Below, in pieces: positions 27,433-34,571 of a stretch of 36,687 nucleotides of DNA (positions within the stretch are counted from its first letter, which is position 1; each line of letters begins with the position of its first letter). The stretch is from Prevotella sp. Its GTDB lineage: Bacteria > Bacteroidota > Bacteroidia > Bacteroidales > Bacteroidaceae. The notes under the pieces are model-generated. The model saw only the letters and a program-made list of their open reading frames with translations. It searched no databases and was not told the DNA's origin. A program made the translations under genes and the position numbers. Where the stretch lies: positions 1-36,687 of the forward strand of contig JAFSYY010000008.1 of NCBI GenBank assembly GCA_017455845.1, read 5' to 3'.

Positions 27433-28031
27433 AACTAAACTGGCTCGACATCGTGACCACCGTCCTCGGACTGGCCTATATACTCTTGGAGTATAGGGCC
27501 AGCGTGTGGATGTGGGTGGTAGGCTTCGTGATGCAGGCCCTTGGCATCGTGCTCTACTATCAGAAAGGCCTCTATGCCGACTGCGGCATGGAGTTCTATT
27601 ATCTCTCCATGACCGTGTACGGCTATTGGCGGTGGGTGTCGTATGCAGGAGGAAAGAGAAGGGATGAAGGAGGAAGGAGAAGGGATGCAAGAGAAGGGGG
27701 TATTCCTATCCGTCATATTCCCCGTCGCATCTTATGGCGCTGGAGCCTTATCATGGCTGTGGTATGGGCTCTCATCTATTGGCTGCTCGTCACGTTTACC
27801 AACAGCACCGTGCCCCTGGCCGACTCGTTTACCACGGCACTCAGTCTCATAGGTATCTGGGCACTGGCACATAAGTACCTGGAGCAATGGTTCGTATGGA
27901 TTGCCGTCGATGTCGTCACAGCCATCCTTTATTGGCATAAGGACATCCCCTTCAAGGCATCGCTCTATGCCCTCTATGTCATCATCGCCGTCTTCGGCTA
28001 TTTCAAGTGGCGACGCATCATGAAAGCGTAA
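27423..28031 (+). CDS. pnuT: PnuC/PnuT-type thiamine transporter
   Basis: A 202-residue inner-membrane protein with several membrane helices (VTTVLGLAYILLEYRAS, WMWVVGFVMQALGIVLYY, LIMAVVWALIYWLLVTF, LYALYVIIAVFGYFKW). GMEFYYLSMTVYGYWRW and WFVWIAVDVVTAILYWHKDI are characteristic of the PnuC family, whose PnuT branch carries thiamine by facilitated diffusion. Co-transcription with a THI-box-controlled receptor, 12 bp upstream, points to thiamine. A GGAAGGA/GAAGGGA 7-mer array at 27651-27699 inserts a basic, glycine-rich stretch (about residues 77-92) in a cytoplasmic loop. Confidence 0.9.
   Translation: MHYELNWLDIVTTVLGLAYILLEYRASVWMWVVGFVMQALGIVLYYQKGLYADCGMEFYYLSMTVYGYWRWVSYAGGKRRDEGGRRRDAREGGIPIRHIPRRILWRWSLIMAVVWALIYWLLVTFTNSTVPLADSFTTALSLIGIWALAHKYLEQWFVWIAVDVVTAILYWHKDIPFKASLYALYVIIAVFGYFKWRRIMKA
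27651..27699. repeat. In-frame 7-mer array in pnuT
   Basis: GGAAAGA, GAAGGGA, TGAAGGA, GGAAGGA, GAAGGGA, TGCAAGA, GAAGGGG: a 21-bp (3 x 7) block repeated twice. It encodes KRRDEGGRRRDAREGG between membrane helices. Confidence 0.75.
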
Positions 28032-28108
28032 TCGCCTTTTTTGCGCATGTTGCAACTTTTCCACAACTGGGCAAAGCCACCATCTCACCCCACAAGGGAG
28101 ATGCCCCC

Positions 28109-29365
28109 CTACTTCACCATCACCTTGCGTCCACCATGAATGTAGATACCCTTCGTCGAAGGACGAAGGTTACTGGAAGAAGGACAAAGGACATTACCCC
28201 CCAAGGTGTACCACTGTGAATTGTCAATTGTCAATTGTAAATTGTCAACCCCTGTGTCGTCATTACGGAAGTTCTTCAATTCATAGAGTGCGGCATACGG
28301 CTTACCAGTGTTATGGTCGTAAAGGGCAGCATTCCACCAGCCACTGGTCACCTGCTTCATGCCGTTGTCCTCAGGCCACCACCAGAACAGGCCCGTCACA
28401 CCTGTATGCCCATTCAGTTTCTCGATAAGGTCGGCCGTGAATTTCCGCTGACCCTCCTCAGAGAGAGGATATGTGCCCGTATAGTTGTATTCGCTTCCTA
28501 TGGACCATTTGTAGCCATATCCCGTCTCTACAATCATGATGTCCTTTCCATACCCCTTGTTCTCCAGTGTCTTCAAGGCAGTCTCCAGCGTCGCCAGGTT
28601 CCCGTGGTGATCAGGATAGTAACTCAGGCCGATGATGTCGTAGTCCAGAGAGGCATTCCTCATACGGTCGAAGAAATCCGTAAGCACACCGGGCTTGGGA
28701 ACACGCTCACTGTGGATGACGATCTTGGCACCGGGACAGGTCTCGCGACAAGCCTTGCCCGCCTGTTTCAAAAGGTTGATGAAACGCGCCCAGTTCGCCG
28801 CACTGCTGTTAGTATAGCAGCGGTTCGTCTTGTCGTCATTCGCTGCCGCCTTGGTGCCCCATAGCATGCCATACGATATCTCATTGCCCGTTTGGATGAA
28901 ATCGGGAGATGCCCCTGCCGCGTTCAACTGCTGCAGGCAGTCGCGGGTGTACTCATAGATTTTCTGCTGCAACTGCGCGTCGTTGAGCGACTTCCAGGCA
29001 TCGGGCGTCCATTGGTTGCCGGGGTCTGCCCACGTGTCACTGTAGTGGAAGTCGAGCATGAATCCCAATCCCGCATCCTTGATACGCTTACCCAATGCCT
29101 TGACAAAGTCGAGGTCTTGACACACTGCCTTGTCACTGTCTTTTGAAGGATCCACAAAGAGTCTCACACGCATCGCGTTCATACCCTCTTGCTTGAAGAA
29201 CGCGATGACATCACTCACCGCTTTCCCGTTCTTATCCCTGTATACAACCCCCGCCTCTTCATATTTCGGCAGCATGGAAATGTCGCCGCCCACGTATTTC
29301 TGGGCACTGCCTAGGGTGGTAAATAGCATCAGTGCCGACGTGAAAAATATACTTAATCTATTCAT
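28109..29365 (-). CDS. GH53 endo-beta-1,4-galactanase
   Basis: A 418-residue secreted enzyme with signal peptide (1-21). YVGGDISMLPKYEEAGVVY, MNAMRVRLFVDP, FMLDFHYSDTWADPGNQ and IQTGNEISYGMLWG (acid/base Glu near residue 170) are GH53 motifs, and IMIVETGYGYKW carries the nucleophile Glu near residue 270. It cleaves the beta-1,4-galactan side chains of rhamnogalacturonan I, so it extends the pectin theme. The C-terminal YTLGG to GIYIHGGRKVMVK resembles a tail common on secreted Prevotella proteins. It converges on pnuT with 77 bp between. An AATTGTC array inserts NLQLTIDNS just before the tail. It follows the LRR gene after a 7-mer junction. Confidence 0.9.
   Translation of the reverse strand: MNRLSIFFTSALMLFTTLGSAQKYVGGDISMLPKYEEAGVVYRDKNGKAVSDVIAFFKQEGMNAMRVRLFVDPSKDSDKAVCQDLDFVKALGKRIKDAGLGFMLDFHYSDTWADPGNQWTPDAWKSLNDAQLQQKIYEYTRDCLQQLNAAGASPDFIQTGNEISYGMLWGTKAAANDDKTNRCYTNSSAANWARFINLLKQAGKACRETCPGAKIVIHSERVPKPGVLTDFFDRMRNASLDYDIIGLSYYPDHHGNLATLETALKTLENKGYGKDIMIVETGYGYKWSIGSEYNYTGTYPLSEEGQRKFTADLIEKLNGHTGVTGLFWWWPEDNGMKQVTSGWWNAALYDHNTGKPYAALYELKNFRNDDTGVDNLQLTIDNSQWYTLGGNVLCPSSSNLRPSTKGIYIHGGRKVMVK
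28219..28246. repeat. In-frame 7-mer array in the GH53 gene
   Basis: AATTGTC, AATTGTC, AATTGTA, AATTGTC in phase on the plus strand. On the coding strand the one variant unit removes a stop in frame, so DNLQLTIDNS is read through. Confidence 0.8.
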
Positions 29366-29414
29366 GAGTCTAAATTATGAATTATGCATTATGCATTATG
29401 CATTATGAACTTTA
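29366..29414. repeat. Junction 7-mer array between the LRR and GH53 genes
   Basis: Seven 7-mers in exact phase on the plus strand: GAGTCTA, AATTATG, AATTATG, CATTATG, CATTATG, CATTATG, AACTTTA. The last holds the LRR stop (29412-29414, minus strand) and the first abuts the GH53 ATG (29363-29365). Confidence 0.9.
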
Positions 29415-31208
29415 CTTGCCATAGACGGAACCCGTCAGGATGATGTTCGCCACACCGATATAGTCGCTTACGTCTATGTTGCCGTCATTGTTTACATCGG
29501 CAGCCGTCTCAATGAAGTCCTCAGGCTTGTTGCCCAATATAAAGTTGGCAATGCCGATATAGTCGCTCACATCCACAGCACCGTCGCCGTTGATGTCACC
29601 TCTCTTGTAGATGATGACGGTATAACTGATGCTGGTGGGAGCAAGACGGTAGTCGGTCGCGGCACCGGTAACGGTGATGATGGCCGTGCCTTCGCCAACG
29701 ATGGTGAGTGCGCCCGTCTCGGGATCCACCTTCACGGCATCGGGATTGCTGGACGTCCACGTCAGTTTGCCATCATAATTGTCGGAGCGCAGCACCTCAG
29801 GAGGTGTCAGGGTGCCGTCAATCATAGTCTTCAAAGTCTCCGTCGAAGAAAGTTTGATCCACGAGGGGAGTTTCTCCACCTTCGTCACGTTCAGCGAGAC
29901 GGGCAAGTTGTTGTCCTTCGAGTTGCCAGGCCAGTAGTCGTAGGGCCACTTGGTCTCGTACTCGTAGGTGGTGTTCTCGCCGACGAGGGCGTCGGCGTTC
30001 GCGCCATCGTTGGAGAAGACGAAGTATTTCTTGCCGTCGATGGTTGACCAGGCGGGTTTGACGCTCTTGCCGTTAGCCTTCAGGTTGAGCACGCGCTCCA
30101 CCTCGAAGCGCTCATGCACCAGCAGGCCGACCTCCGTGGCGGAGAGTTTGTAGGCGACCTTGCTGGGGTGCTGGTCATCGACCTCCAAAGTGACATCTTC
30201 AATAGGACCGGCGACGGGGTCTTTCACCACGCTGCTCAGGTCGAGCCACGTCAGTTGGTTGTCCTGAGCCTGAATCCACCAGAGGTTGGGGCTCTCGTCG
30301 ACGATCAGTTCCTGTAGTCTGTTGTTGTTGGCGTGGATGCGACCGAGTTTCGCACATTTCTTGACGTTCATGTGGGCGATGTCGTTGTCCTGGAAAGTGA
30401 GCGTGACGAGTTCGCCGCAGTTCTCGACCTTCAGCACCTTCATCGCGCAGTTGGTGATATTCACATCAAAAATCGTCGGCAGGTCCACAAGCGACAACTC
30501 GTCAAGGTCCACCCAGTCGAGCCCGAGAACACCCATCGCATCGCAGCCCTTTAAGATAAGCTGCTCCATCGGATAATGGCAGTCGGGGCCACCATTGGCA
30601 TAAAGGACCCCCAACTTCTTATAGTCCGTCAGGTCGAGTTGCTTCAGGCCTCCGTACCATCCCTCTTCTTGACCCCCAGTCTCTAAAAACACTTGTTGTA
30701 AGTTGCTCTTACAGGGCGAAAGGTCGATGGCAGTAAGTTTGGGAAGTTCCCTGAGAGATATAACCTCAAGGCTCGACGGCACCTTGACTTCGGTCAGACT
30801 CTTCATACCGAGGATGTACAAATGCTTCAGCTTGGTGTTCTGGCTGAAATCGAGTGAGGGAATGTATTGATAATAACTAAATTCAACCACCTCCAGTTTC
30901 GTGAACTTGCTGAAGTCGAATGAGGTGACTTTTCCTCTTTCGTCCTCTTCGGAATTGCCACCGTCGATCATCAAAGTCCGGACGTGGTAGAAATACTCGA
31001 TGCCCTTGAAGTTCACCACATCGTTGAGACGCAAAAGATCAACGTCGGCGAGTTCCTCGTCGCTAAGAATTTCATCACCATTTTGGTCGATACCTTGTAT
31101 AGACCACCTGAACCACTCGTCGGGGAAGTTCGTTTCGTCAATTTTTACACTGGCCTTTGCACTGGTCAAGGCGAAGGCCAAGGCTATTAAAGTGAAAATC
31201 TTTTTCAT
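29412..31208 (-). CDS. Secreted leucine-rich-repeat protein with Ig-like and dockerin-like domains
   Basis: A 598-residue exported protein with signal peptide (1-19). An EF-hand-like DQNGDEILSDEEL sits near residue 45. Leucine-rich repeats with aspartate-rich turns follow (about 55-330, for example LKHLYILGMKSLTEVKVP). A beta-rich Ig-like domain comes near 455-530 (GALTIVGEGTAIITVTGAA). Two dockerin-type calcium repeats end the protein (GDINGDGAVDVSDYIGIANF and DVNNDGNIDVSDYIGVANII). It is probably a surface adhesion or binding protein; no catalytic motif is seen. It is transcribed with the GH53 gene, which hints at a role in pectin attachment, but this is speculative. Confidence 0.75.
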   Translation of the reverse strand: MKKIFTLIALAFALTSAKASVKIDETNFPDEWFRWSIQGIDQNGDEILSDEELADVDLLRLNDVVNFKGIEYFYHVRTLMIDGGNSEEDERGKVTSFDFSKFTKLEVVEFSYYQYIPSLDFSQNTKLKHLYILGMKSLTEVKVPSSLEVISLRELPKLTAIDLSPCKSNLQQVFLETGGQEEGWYGGLKQLDLTDYKKLGVLYANGGPDCHYPMEQLILKGCDAMGVLGLDWVDLDELSLVDLPTIFDVNITNCAMKVLKVENCGELVTLTFQDNDIAHMNVKKCAKLGRIHANNNRLQELIVDESPNLWWIQAQDNQLTWLDLSSVVKDPVAGPIEDVTLEVDDQHPSKVAYKLSATEVGLLVHERFEVERVLNLKANGKSVKPAWSTIDGKKYFVFSNDGANADALVGENTTYEYETKWPYDYWPGNSKDNNLPVSLNVTKVEKLPSWIKLSSTETLKTMIDGTLTPPEVLRSDNYDGKLTWTSSNPDAVKVDPETGALTIVGEGTAIITVTGAATDYRLAPTSISYTVIIYKRGDINGDGAVDVSDYIGIANFILGNKPEDFIETAADVNNDGNIDVSDYIGVANIILTGSVYGK

Positions 31209-31261
31209 AGATATTGTCGTTTTTATATATGTCGTTTTGTTTTATAGTAATAATATTAGTG

Positions 31262-31293
31262 CAAAGGTAATAATAAAACGTAATTCCCGCAAA
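31262..31293 (-). promoter_or_regulatory. Promoter of the LRR/GH53 operon
   Basis: On the minus strand TTTG (complement of 31290-31293), a 20-bp spacer and TACCTTTG (complement of 31262-31269) match the Bacteroidetes consensus. The gene starts at 31208. Confidence 0.7.
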
Positions 31294-31395
31294 TATTCGG
31301 TCAATTTTTTGCGTTTTTCTAACTGCATGATAATCAGCATGGTTGAAAAATGACCGTTTTTGCGCTTTGCAACGGAGGCTCCATTGCTTCTTTTG

Positions 31396-31671
31396 GGGCA
31401 GTCGATATTTCCGGTGCATGACGCCGCATGGCACTCCCCTCCCTTGTAGGCAATTGCGAGGAGGGAGCAATTGGGGAGCAAAGCGACGGTGGGGCGAAGC
31501 CGGCAGGGGTGGGGTGACTAACCTCTTCAGTGACAGTAAGATACAGACCCCACCCCAACCCCTCCCCTTCTTGCGTCCCGCTGGTAGCAAGCGCCCGCAA
31601 GCGGTCGAGCGGAAGGGAGGGGAGCGGCTGCGCACTATTTAGACTGTATGCACCGGAAATATCGACTGCCC
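31396..31671. mobile_element. MITE-like element with 24-bp terminal inverted repeats
   Basis: A perfect 24-bp inverted repeat, starting GGGCAGTCGATATTTCCGG, bounds 276 bp (31396-31419 and 31648-31671). Inside are GGGGTGGGGT (31506-31515) and its complement (31547-31556), and C-run/G-run blocks near 31432 and 31613 like those of family P3. No transposase is encoded. It sits directly beside a piece of the TGTATTC array. Confidence 0.65.
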
Positions 31672-31732
31672 GAATACAAGTTGTATTCGGCCGGAATACA
31701 AAAAGAGTACAAACAGACCGAGTTCGCGACGT
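31672..31732. repeat. Second copy of the TGTATTC palindromes and the 22-bp repeat
   Basis: GAATACA at 31672, TGTATTC at 31682 and GAATACA at 31694 keep the 10 and 12 bp steps of the array at 24353-24470. The 22-bp repeat with GACCGAGTTCG follows at 31711-31732. Confidence 0.75.
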
Positions 31733-31792
31733 ATTCAGGTTCGTTTTAGATGGCTGAGCAGACCTTAGGGCGGCAATTGTTCTAATTTCTCT

Positions 31793-31851
31793 TAATTTTG
31801 ACCGCAAAAGCAACGATATTGAAAATTAATTGTTACCTTTGCGGTCAAATT
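31793..31851 (+). promoter_or_regulatory. Promoter region and inverted repeat of the exbB cluster
   Basis: Two -7-like boxes are seen, TAATTTTG (31793-31800) and TACCTTTG (31834-31841); the second is closer to the gene. TTTGACCGCAAA (31797-31808) and TTTGCGGTCAAA (31838-31849) form a perfect 12-bp inverted repeat overlapping both. It could be an operator. No ideal -33 box is visible. Confidence 0.5.
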
Positions 31852-31865
31852 GTAATACAAGAGAG

Positions 31866-32747
31866 ATGAAAAAACTAACCATAGCCCTCGCCCTGACGGG
31901 ATTACTGCTGGCAGGGCAGACAGGCATAGCACAGGATGCCATATCGGAAAAGACAGAGGCGGTGACCATCAACAGCGCTGCCACAGAGGCGGTGACTATT
32001 GACAGCGCTGCCGCAGAGACGGTGACCATTGACAGCGCTGCCGCCGACCTCTCGCTGGAAGAGATGATTGGCGAGGAAGACATGACCGCCCTGCAGGAGA
32101 TGGCAGAAAGCAGCGGGTGGCACCAGCAACTGAAGACTAAGTTCATTGAGGGCAACCCGAAGTTTATGTCGCTGGTGGCTTTGGCGCTGGTGATAGGCCT
32201 GGCCCTGTGTATTGAGCGCATTATCTACCTGACGCTGTCGGAGATCAACGTCAAGCGGCTGCTTTCCGACATTGAGAAGAAGGTGGAGGCAGGCGACGTG
32301 GAAGGTGCGAAGAGCATCTGCCGCGAGACCCGCGGCCCCGTGGCGAGCATCTGCTACCAGGGTCTGATGCACATCAACGAAAAGACGGAGGACATTGAGC
32401 GCAGCATCATCAGTTACGGTTCGGTGCAGACGGCACGGCTGGAGCGCGGTTGCTCATGGATCAAACTGTGCATCGCCGTGGCGCCGTCGCTGGGATTCCT
32501 CGGCACGGTGATAGGCATGGTGATGGCTTTCGACCAGATACAGCAGGCAGGCGACATCGGCCCGGCCATCGTGGCCGAGGGCATGAAGGTAGCACTGATA
32601 ACCACCATCTTCGGTATCATCGTGGCCCTCATCCTGCAGGTGTTCTATAACTTCGTGAACTCGCGCATCGACCGGCTGACCACTCAGATGGAAGAGGGGG
32701 CCATCATGCTGATGGACATCTTCTCTAAAGTGAAGAGTGAAAAATGA
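31866..32747 (+). CDS. exbB: ExbB/TolQ-type proton channel protein
   Basis: A 293-residue inner-membrane protein of the MotA/TolQ/ExbB family, which drives TonB-dependent transport with the proton gradient. After a hydrophobic N-terminus (LTIALALTGLLLAGQ) comes a periplasmic stretch with three 10-residue repeats (TEAVTIDSAA type; DNA period 30 bp, 31956-32045). The three family helices follow (FMSLVALALVIGLALCIERI, LCIAVAPSLGFLGTVIGMVM, ALITTIFGIIVALILQVFY). I start at the ATG at 31866, which gives a clean signal-like start. Its last residues (KVKSEK) and stop are read from an AGTGAAG repeat. The partner ExbD genes follow. Confidence 0.88.
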   Translation: MKKLTIALALTGLLLAGQTGIAQDAISEKTEAVTINSAATEAVTIDSAAAETVTIDSAAADLSLEEMIGEEDMTALQEMAESSGWHQQLKTKFIEGNPKFMSLVALALVIGLALCIERIIYLTLSEINVKRLLSDIEKKVEAGDVEGAKSICRETRGPVASICYQGLMHINEKTEDIERSIISYGSVQTARLERGCSWIKLCIAVAPSLGFLGTVIGMVMAFDQIQQAGDIGPAIVAEGMKVALITTIFGIIVALILQVFYNFVNSRIDRLTTQMEEGAIMLMDIFSKVKSEK

Positions 32748-32854
32748 AAAGTGAAGAGTGAAGAGGGAAGAGTGAAGAGTGAAGAGTGAAGAATTTGCTA
32801 CCGCTGGGATAGTTAAGAGATAAGAGATAATAGATAAGAGATAAGAGTTAAGAA
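32729..32854. repeat. Junction array of eighteen 7-mers after exbB
   Basis: Perfect 7-bp phase over 126 bp: AGTGAAG-type units (32729-32791), then AATTTGC, TACCGCT, GGGATAG, then ATAAGAG-type units to TTAAGAA. The exbB stop is in the third unit. The last base of the array is the A of the next ATG (32854). Confidence 0.9.
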
Positions 32855-32955
32855 TGATTGACGCGCTACTTTATACGATATATGTGCTCATGGCACTGAT
32901 GATCATGGTGATGGCCTGGTCGGTCATCCACCAGTACAGAACGAAAAACGGGTAA
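32854..32955 (+). CDS. 33-residue single-pass membrane peptide between exbB and exbD
   Basis: The short frame MIDALLYTIYVLMALMIMVM continues to WSVIHQYRTKNG and stops 3 bp before the exbD start. It has one strongly hydrophobic helix and a basic tail. It starts exactly at the end of the junction array and is followed immediately by exbD, as expected of a real translated gene. It may be a small subunit or stabiliser of the ExbB/ExbD complex; I do not recognise a named family. Confidence 0.6.
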   Translation: MIDALLYTIYVLMALMIMVMAWSVIHQYRTKNG

Positions 32956-32958
32956 AGA

Positions 32959-33543
32959 ATGTTTGCACGAAGAAAGAGGGAGATGCCAGGACTGGATACC
33001 ACATCGACAGCCGATATATCGTTTATGCTGTTGATATTCTTCCTCGTGACCTCGTCGATGGACAGCGACTGGGGACTGCCGCGACAGTTGCCGCCGCCAG
33101 AGAACCAGACAGAGCAGGAGGACCTCATCGTGAAACAGCGTAATGCGCTCTGCCTGAGGCTGGACAGCAACGGGCGGCTGACCTGCAACGACGAGCCCAT
33201 AACAGTAAAAGACCTGACAGAGCGGGTGGAGACGTTTGTGGCCAACAGCACCAACGACCCTACCCTGCCTGAGATGAGCGAGCGCGAGGTACACCTGATG
33301 GGGCGCTGCCGCGTGAGCGACCGCCACGTGATTATCGTCGAGGTGGACAGTCTGGCCTCGTACGATGCCTATTTCCAGATGCAGAACGCCGTGGTGAAGG
33401 GCTACAACAACCTGCGCAACCAACTGGCACGCCAGCAGTTCGGACATCCGCTGGCAGAGTGTAACGCCGAGCAGCGTGATGCCGTAGCCATGGTCTACCC
33501 GCAGAGAATAAGCGAAAAACTGCAAATGAGAAATGAGGAATGA
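32959..33543 (+). CDS. exbD: ExbD/TolR-type biopolymer transport protein, first copy
   Basis: A 194-residue membrane protein with a basic N-terminus (MFARRKREMPGLD), one membrane helix holding the conserved aspartate (STADISFMLLIFFLVTSS) and a periplasmic domain. ExbD works with ExbB to energise TonB. This copy is longer than the usual 130-150 residues. Its C-terminal residues MRNEE and the stop come from an AAATGAG repeat that continues into the next exbD. It probably serves the TonB receptors of this genome, including the thiamine receptor nearby. Confidence 0.85.
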   Translation: MFARRKREMPGLDTTSTADISFMLLIFFLVTSSMDSDWGLPRQLPPPENQTEQEDLIVKQRNALCLRLDSNGRLTCNDEPITVKDLTERVETFVANSTNDPTLPEMSEREVHLMGRCRVSDRHVIIVEVDSLASYDAYFQMQNAVVKGYNNLRNQLARQQFGHPLAECNAEQRDAVAMVYPQRISEKLQMRNEE

Positions 33544-33565
33544 GAAATGAGAAATGGGCAATGAG
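33524..33565. repeat. Junction 7-mer array between the two exbD genes
   Basis: AAATGAG, AAATGAG, GAATGAG, AAATGAG, AAATGGG, CAATGAG in phase. The stop of the first gene is in the third unit and the ATG of the second (33554-33556) in the fifth. Confidence 0.85.
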
Positions 33566-34048
33566 AAACAAAAACAACAAGCATTGAAAAGGGGAGTATT
33601 TCATAGACGTAAACATGAGATGCCGGGGCTTAACACCGCGGCCCTGCCCGACTTGATATTCACCGTGCTCTTCTTCTTCATGATAGTGACCCACATGAGA
33701 GACGTAGACCTGCAGGTGCGCTACGATGTGCCACAGGGCACTGAACTACAGAAACTCAGCCATAAGGCATCCGTGAGTAATATCTACGTGGGTCGCGTGC
33801 CGGGTATGCCGGCCGACAGTTTCTATATTCAACTGAACAACCGTCTGGCCACGATGGCCGACATCAAAGCATATATAGAAGAGGAACGGGCACGCATGGC
33901 AACCGACGACCAGCCGCGCATGACCGTCTCTATCAGGGCCGACCGCGACGTGCCCTTCGGCATGATTGCAAAGATAAAACAGGCCCTTCAGCAGTCGTTC
34001 GCGCTGAAGGTGAACTACTCGGCAGTGGAAGTGAAAATTAAGAATTAA
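33554..34048 (+). CDS. exbD: ExbD/TolR-type biopolymer transport protein, second copy
   Basis: A 164-residue ExbD paralogue with basic N-terminus (HRRKHEMPGLNTA), a single membrane helix with the conserved acid (LPDLIFTVLFFFMIV) and a periplasmic domain ending VKIKN. Paired, unequal ExbD proteins after one ExbB are usual in Bacteroidetes. The start at 33554 is in the junction array; the first 12 residues (MGNEKQKQQALK) look repeat-derived and a later start cannot be excluded. Confidence 0.83.
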   Translation: MGNEKQKQQALKRGVFHRRKHEMPGLNTAALPDLIFTVLFFFMIVTHMRDVDLQVRYDVPQGTELQKLSHKASVSNIYVGRVPGMPADSFYIQLNNRLATMADIKAYIEEERARMATDDQPRMTVSIRADRDVPFGMIAKIKQALQQSFALKVNYSAVEVKIKN

Positions 34049-34059
34049 ACATAAAAAAT

Positions 34060-34545
34060 ATGGCAAATCAGAAATTAGACAGGCTGGACAAGCAGATACT
34101 GAAACTTATCTCAGCCGACGCGCGAATCCCGTTCCTTGAGGTGGCGCGTATTTGTGAGGTGAGTGGTGCCGCCATTCACCAGCGTATTCAGAAACTGACT
34201 AACATGGGCGTGCTGAAAGGGTCGCAGTTTATCATCGACCCCGAAAAGGTGGGCTACGAGACCTGCGCCTATATCGGACTGAACCTGAAAAACCCGGAGG
34301 ACTTCGACAGGGTGGTAGAGGAGTTGAAAGACCTGCCCGAGGTGACGGAATGTCACTATACCACCGGCAACTTCGACATGTTTATCAAGATCTATGCGAA
34401 GAACAACCACCACCTGCTCGACATCATCCACGACAAACTACAGCCACTGGGTCTCAGCAGTTCGCAGACACTCATCTCGTTCCACTCGGCCTTCGAGCGG
34501 CAGTTGCCCGTCATGGCGATGCTGGATTCGGAAGAGAATTCATAA
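34060..34545 (+). CDS. Lrp/AsnC family transcription regulator
   Basis: A 161-residue regulator. Residues 5-60 hold the helix-turn-helix (LDKQILKLISADARIPFLEV, SGAAIHQRIQKLTNMGVL). Residues 70-150 form the RAM ligand/oligomer domain (VTECHYTTGNFDMFIKIYA). Lrp-type proteins sense amino acids and form octamers. The target is unknown; the 12-bp inverted repeat before exbB is one candidate site. It sits 11 bp after exbD and its final residues and TAA stop belong to an AATTCAT repeat. Confidence 0.9.
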   Translation: MANQKLDRLDKQILKLISADARIPFLEVARICEVSGAAIHQRIQKLTNMGVLKGSQFIIDPEKVGYETCAYIGLNLKNPEDFDRVVEELKDLPEVTECHYTTGNFDMFIKIYAKNNHHLLDIIHDKLQPLGLSSSQTLISFHSAFERQLPVMAMLDSEENS

Positions 34546-34571
34546 TTCATAATTAACAATTCATAATTATG
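34537..34571. repeat. Junction 7-mer array between lrp and mscS
   Basis: AATTCAT, AATTCAT, AATTAAC, AATTCAT, AATTATG in exact phase. The TAA stop (34543-34545) spans units one and two, and the mscS ATG (34569-34571) is the end of unit five. Confidence 0.9.
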
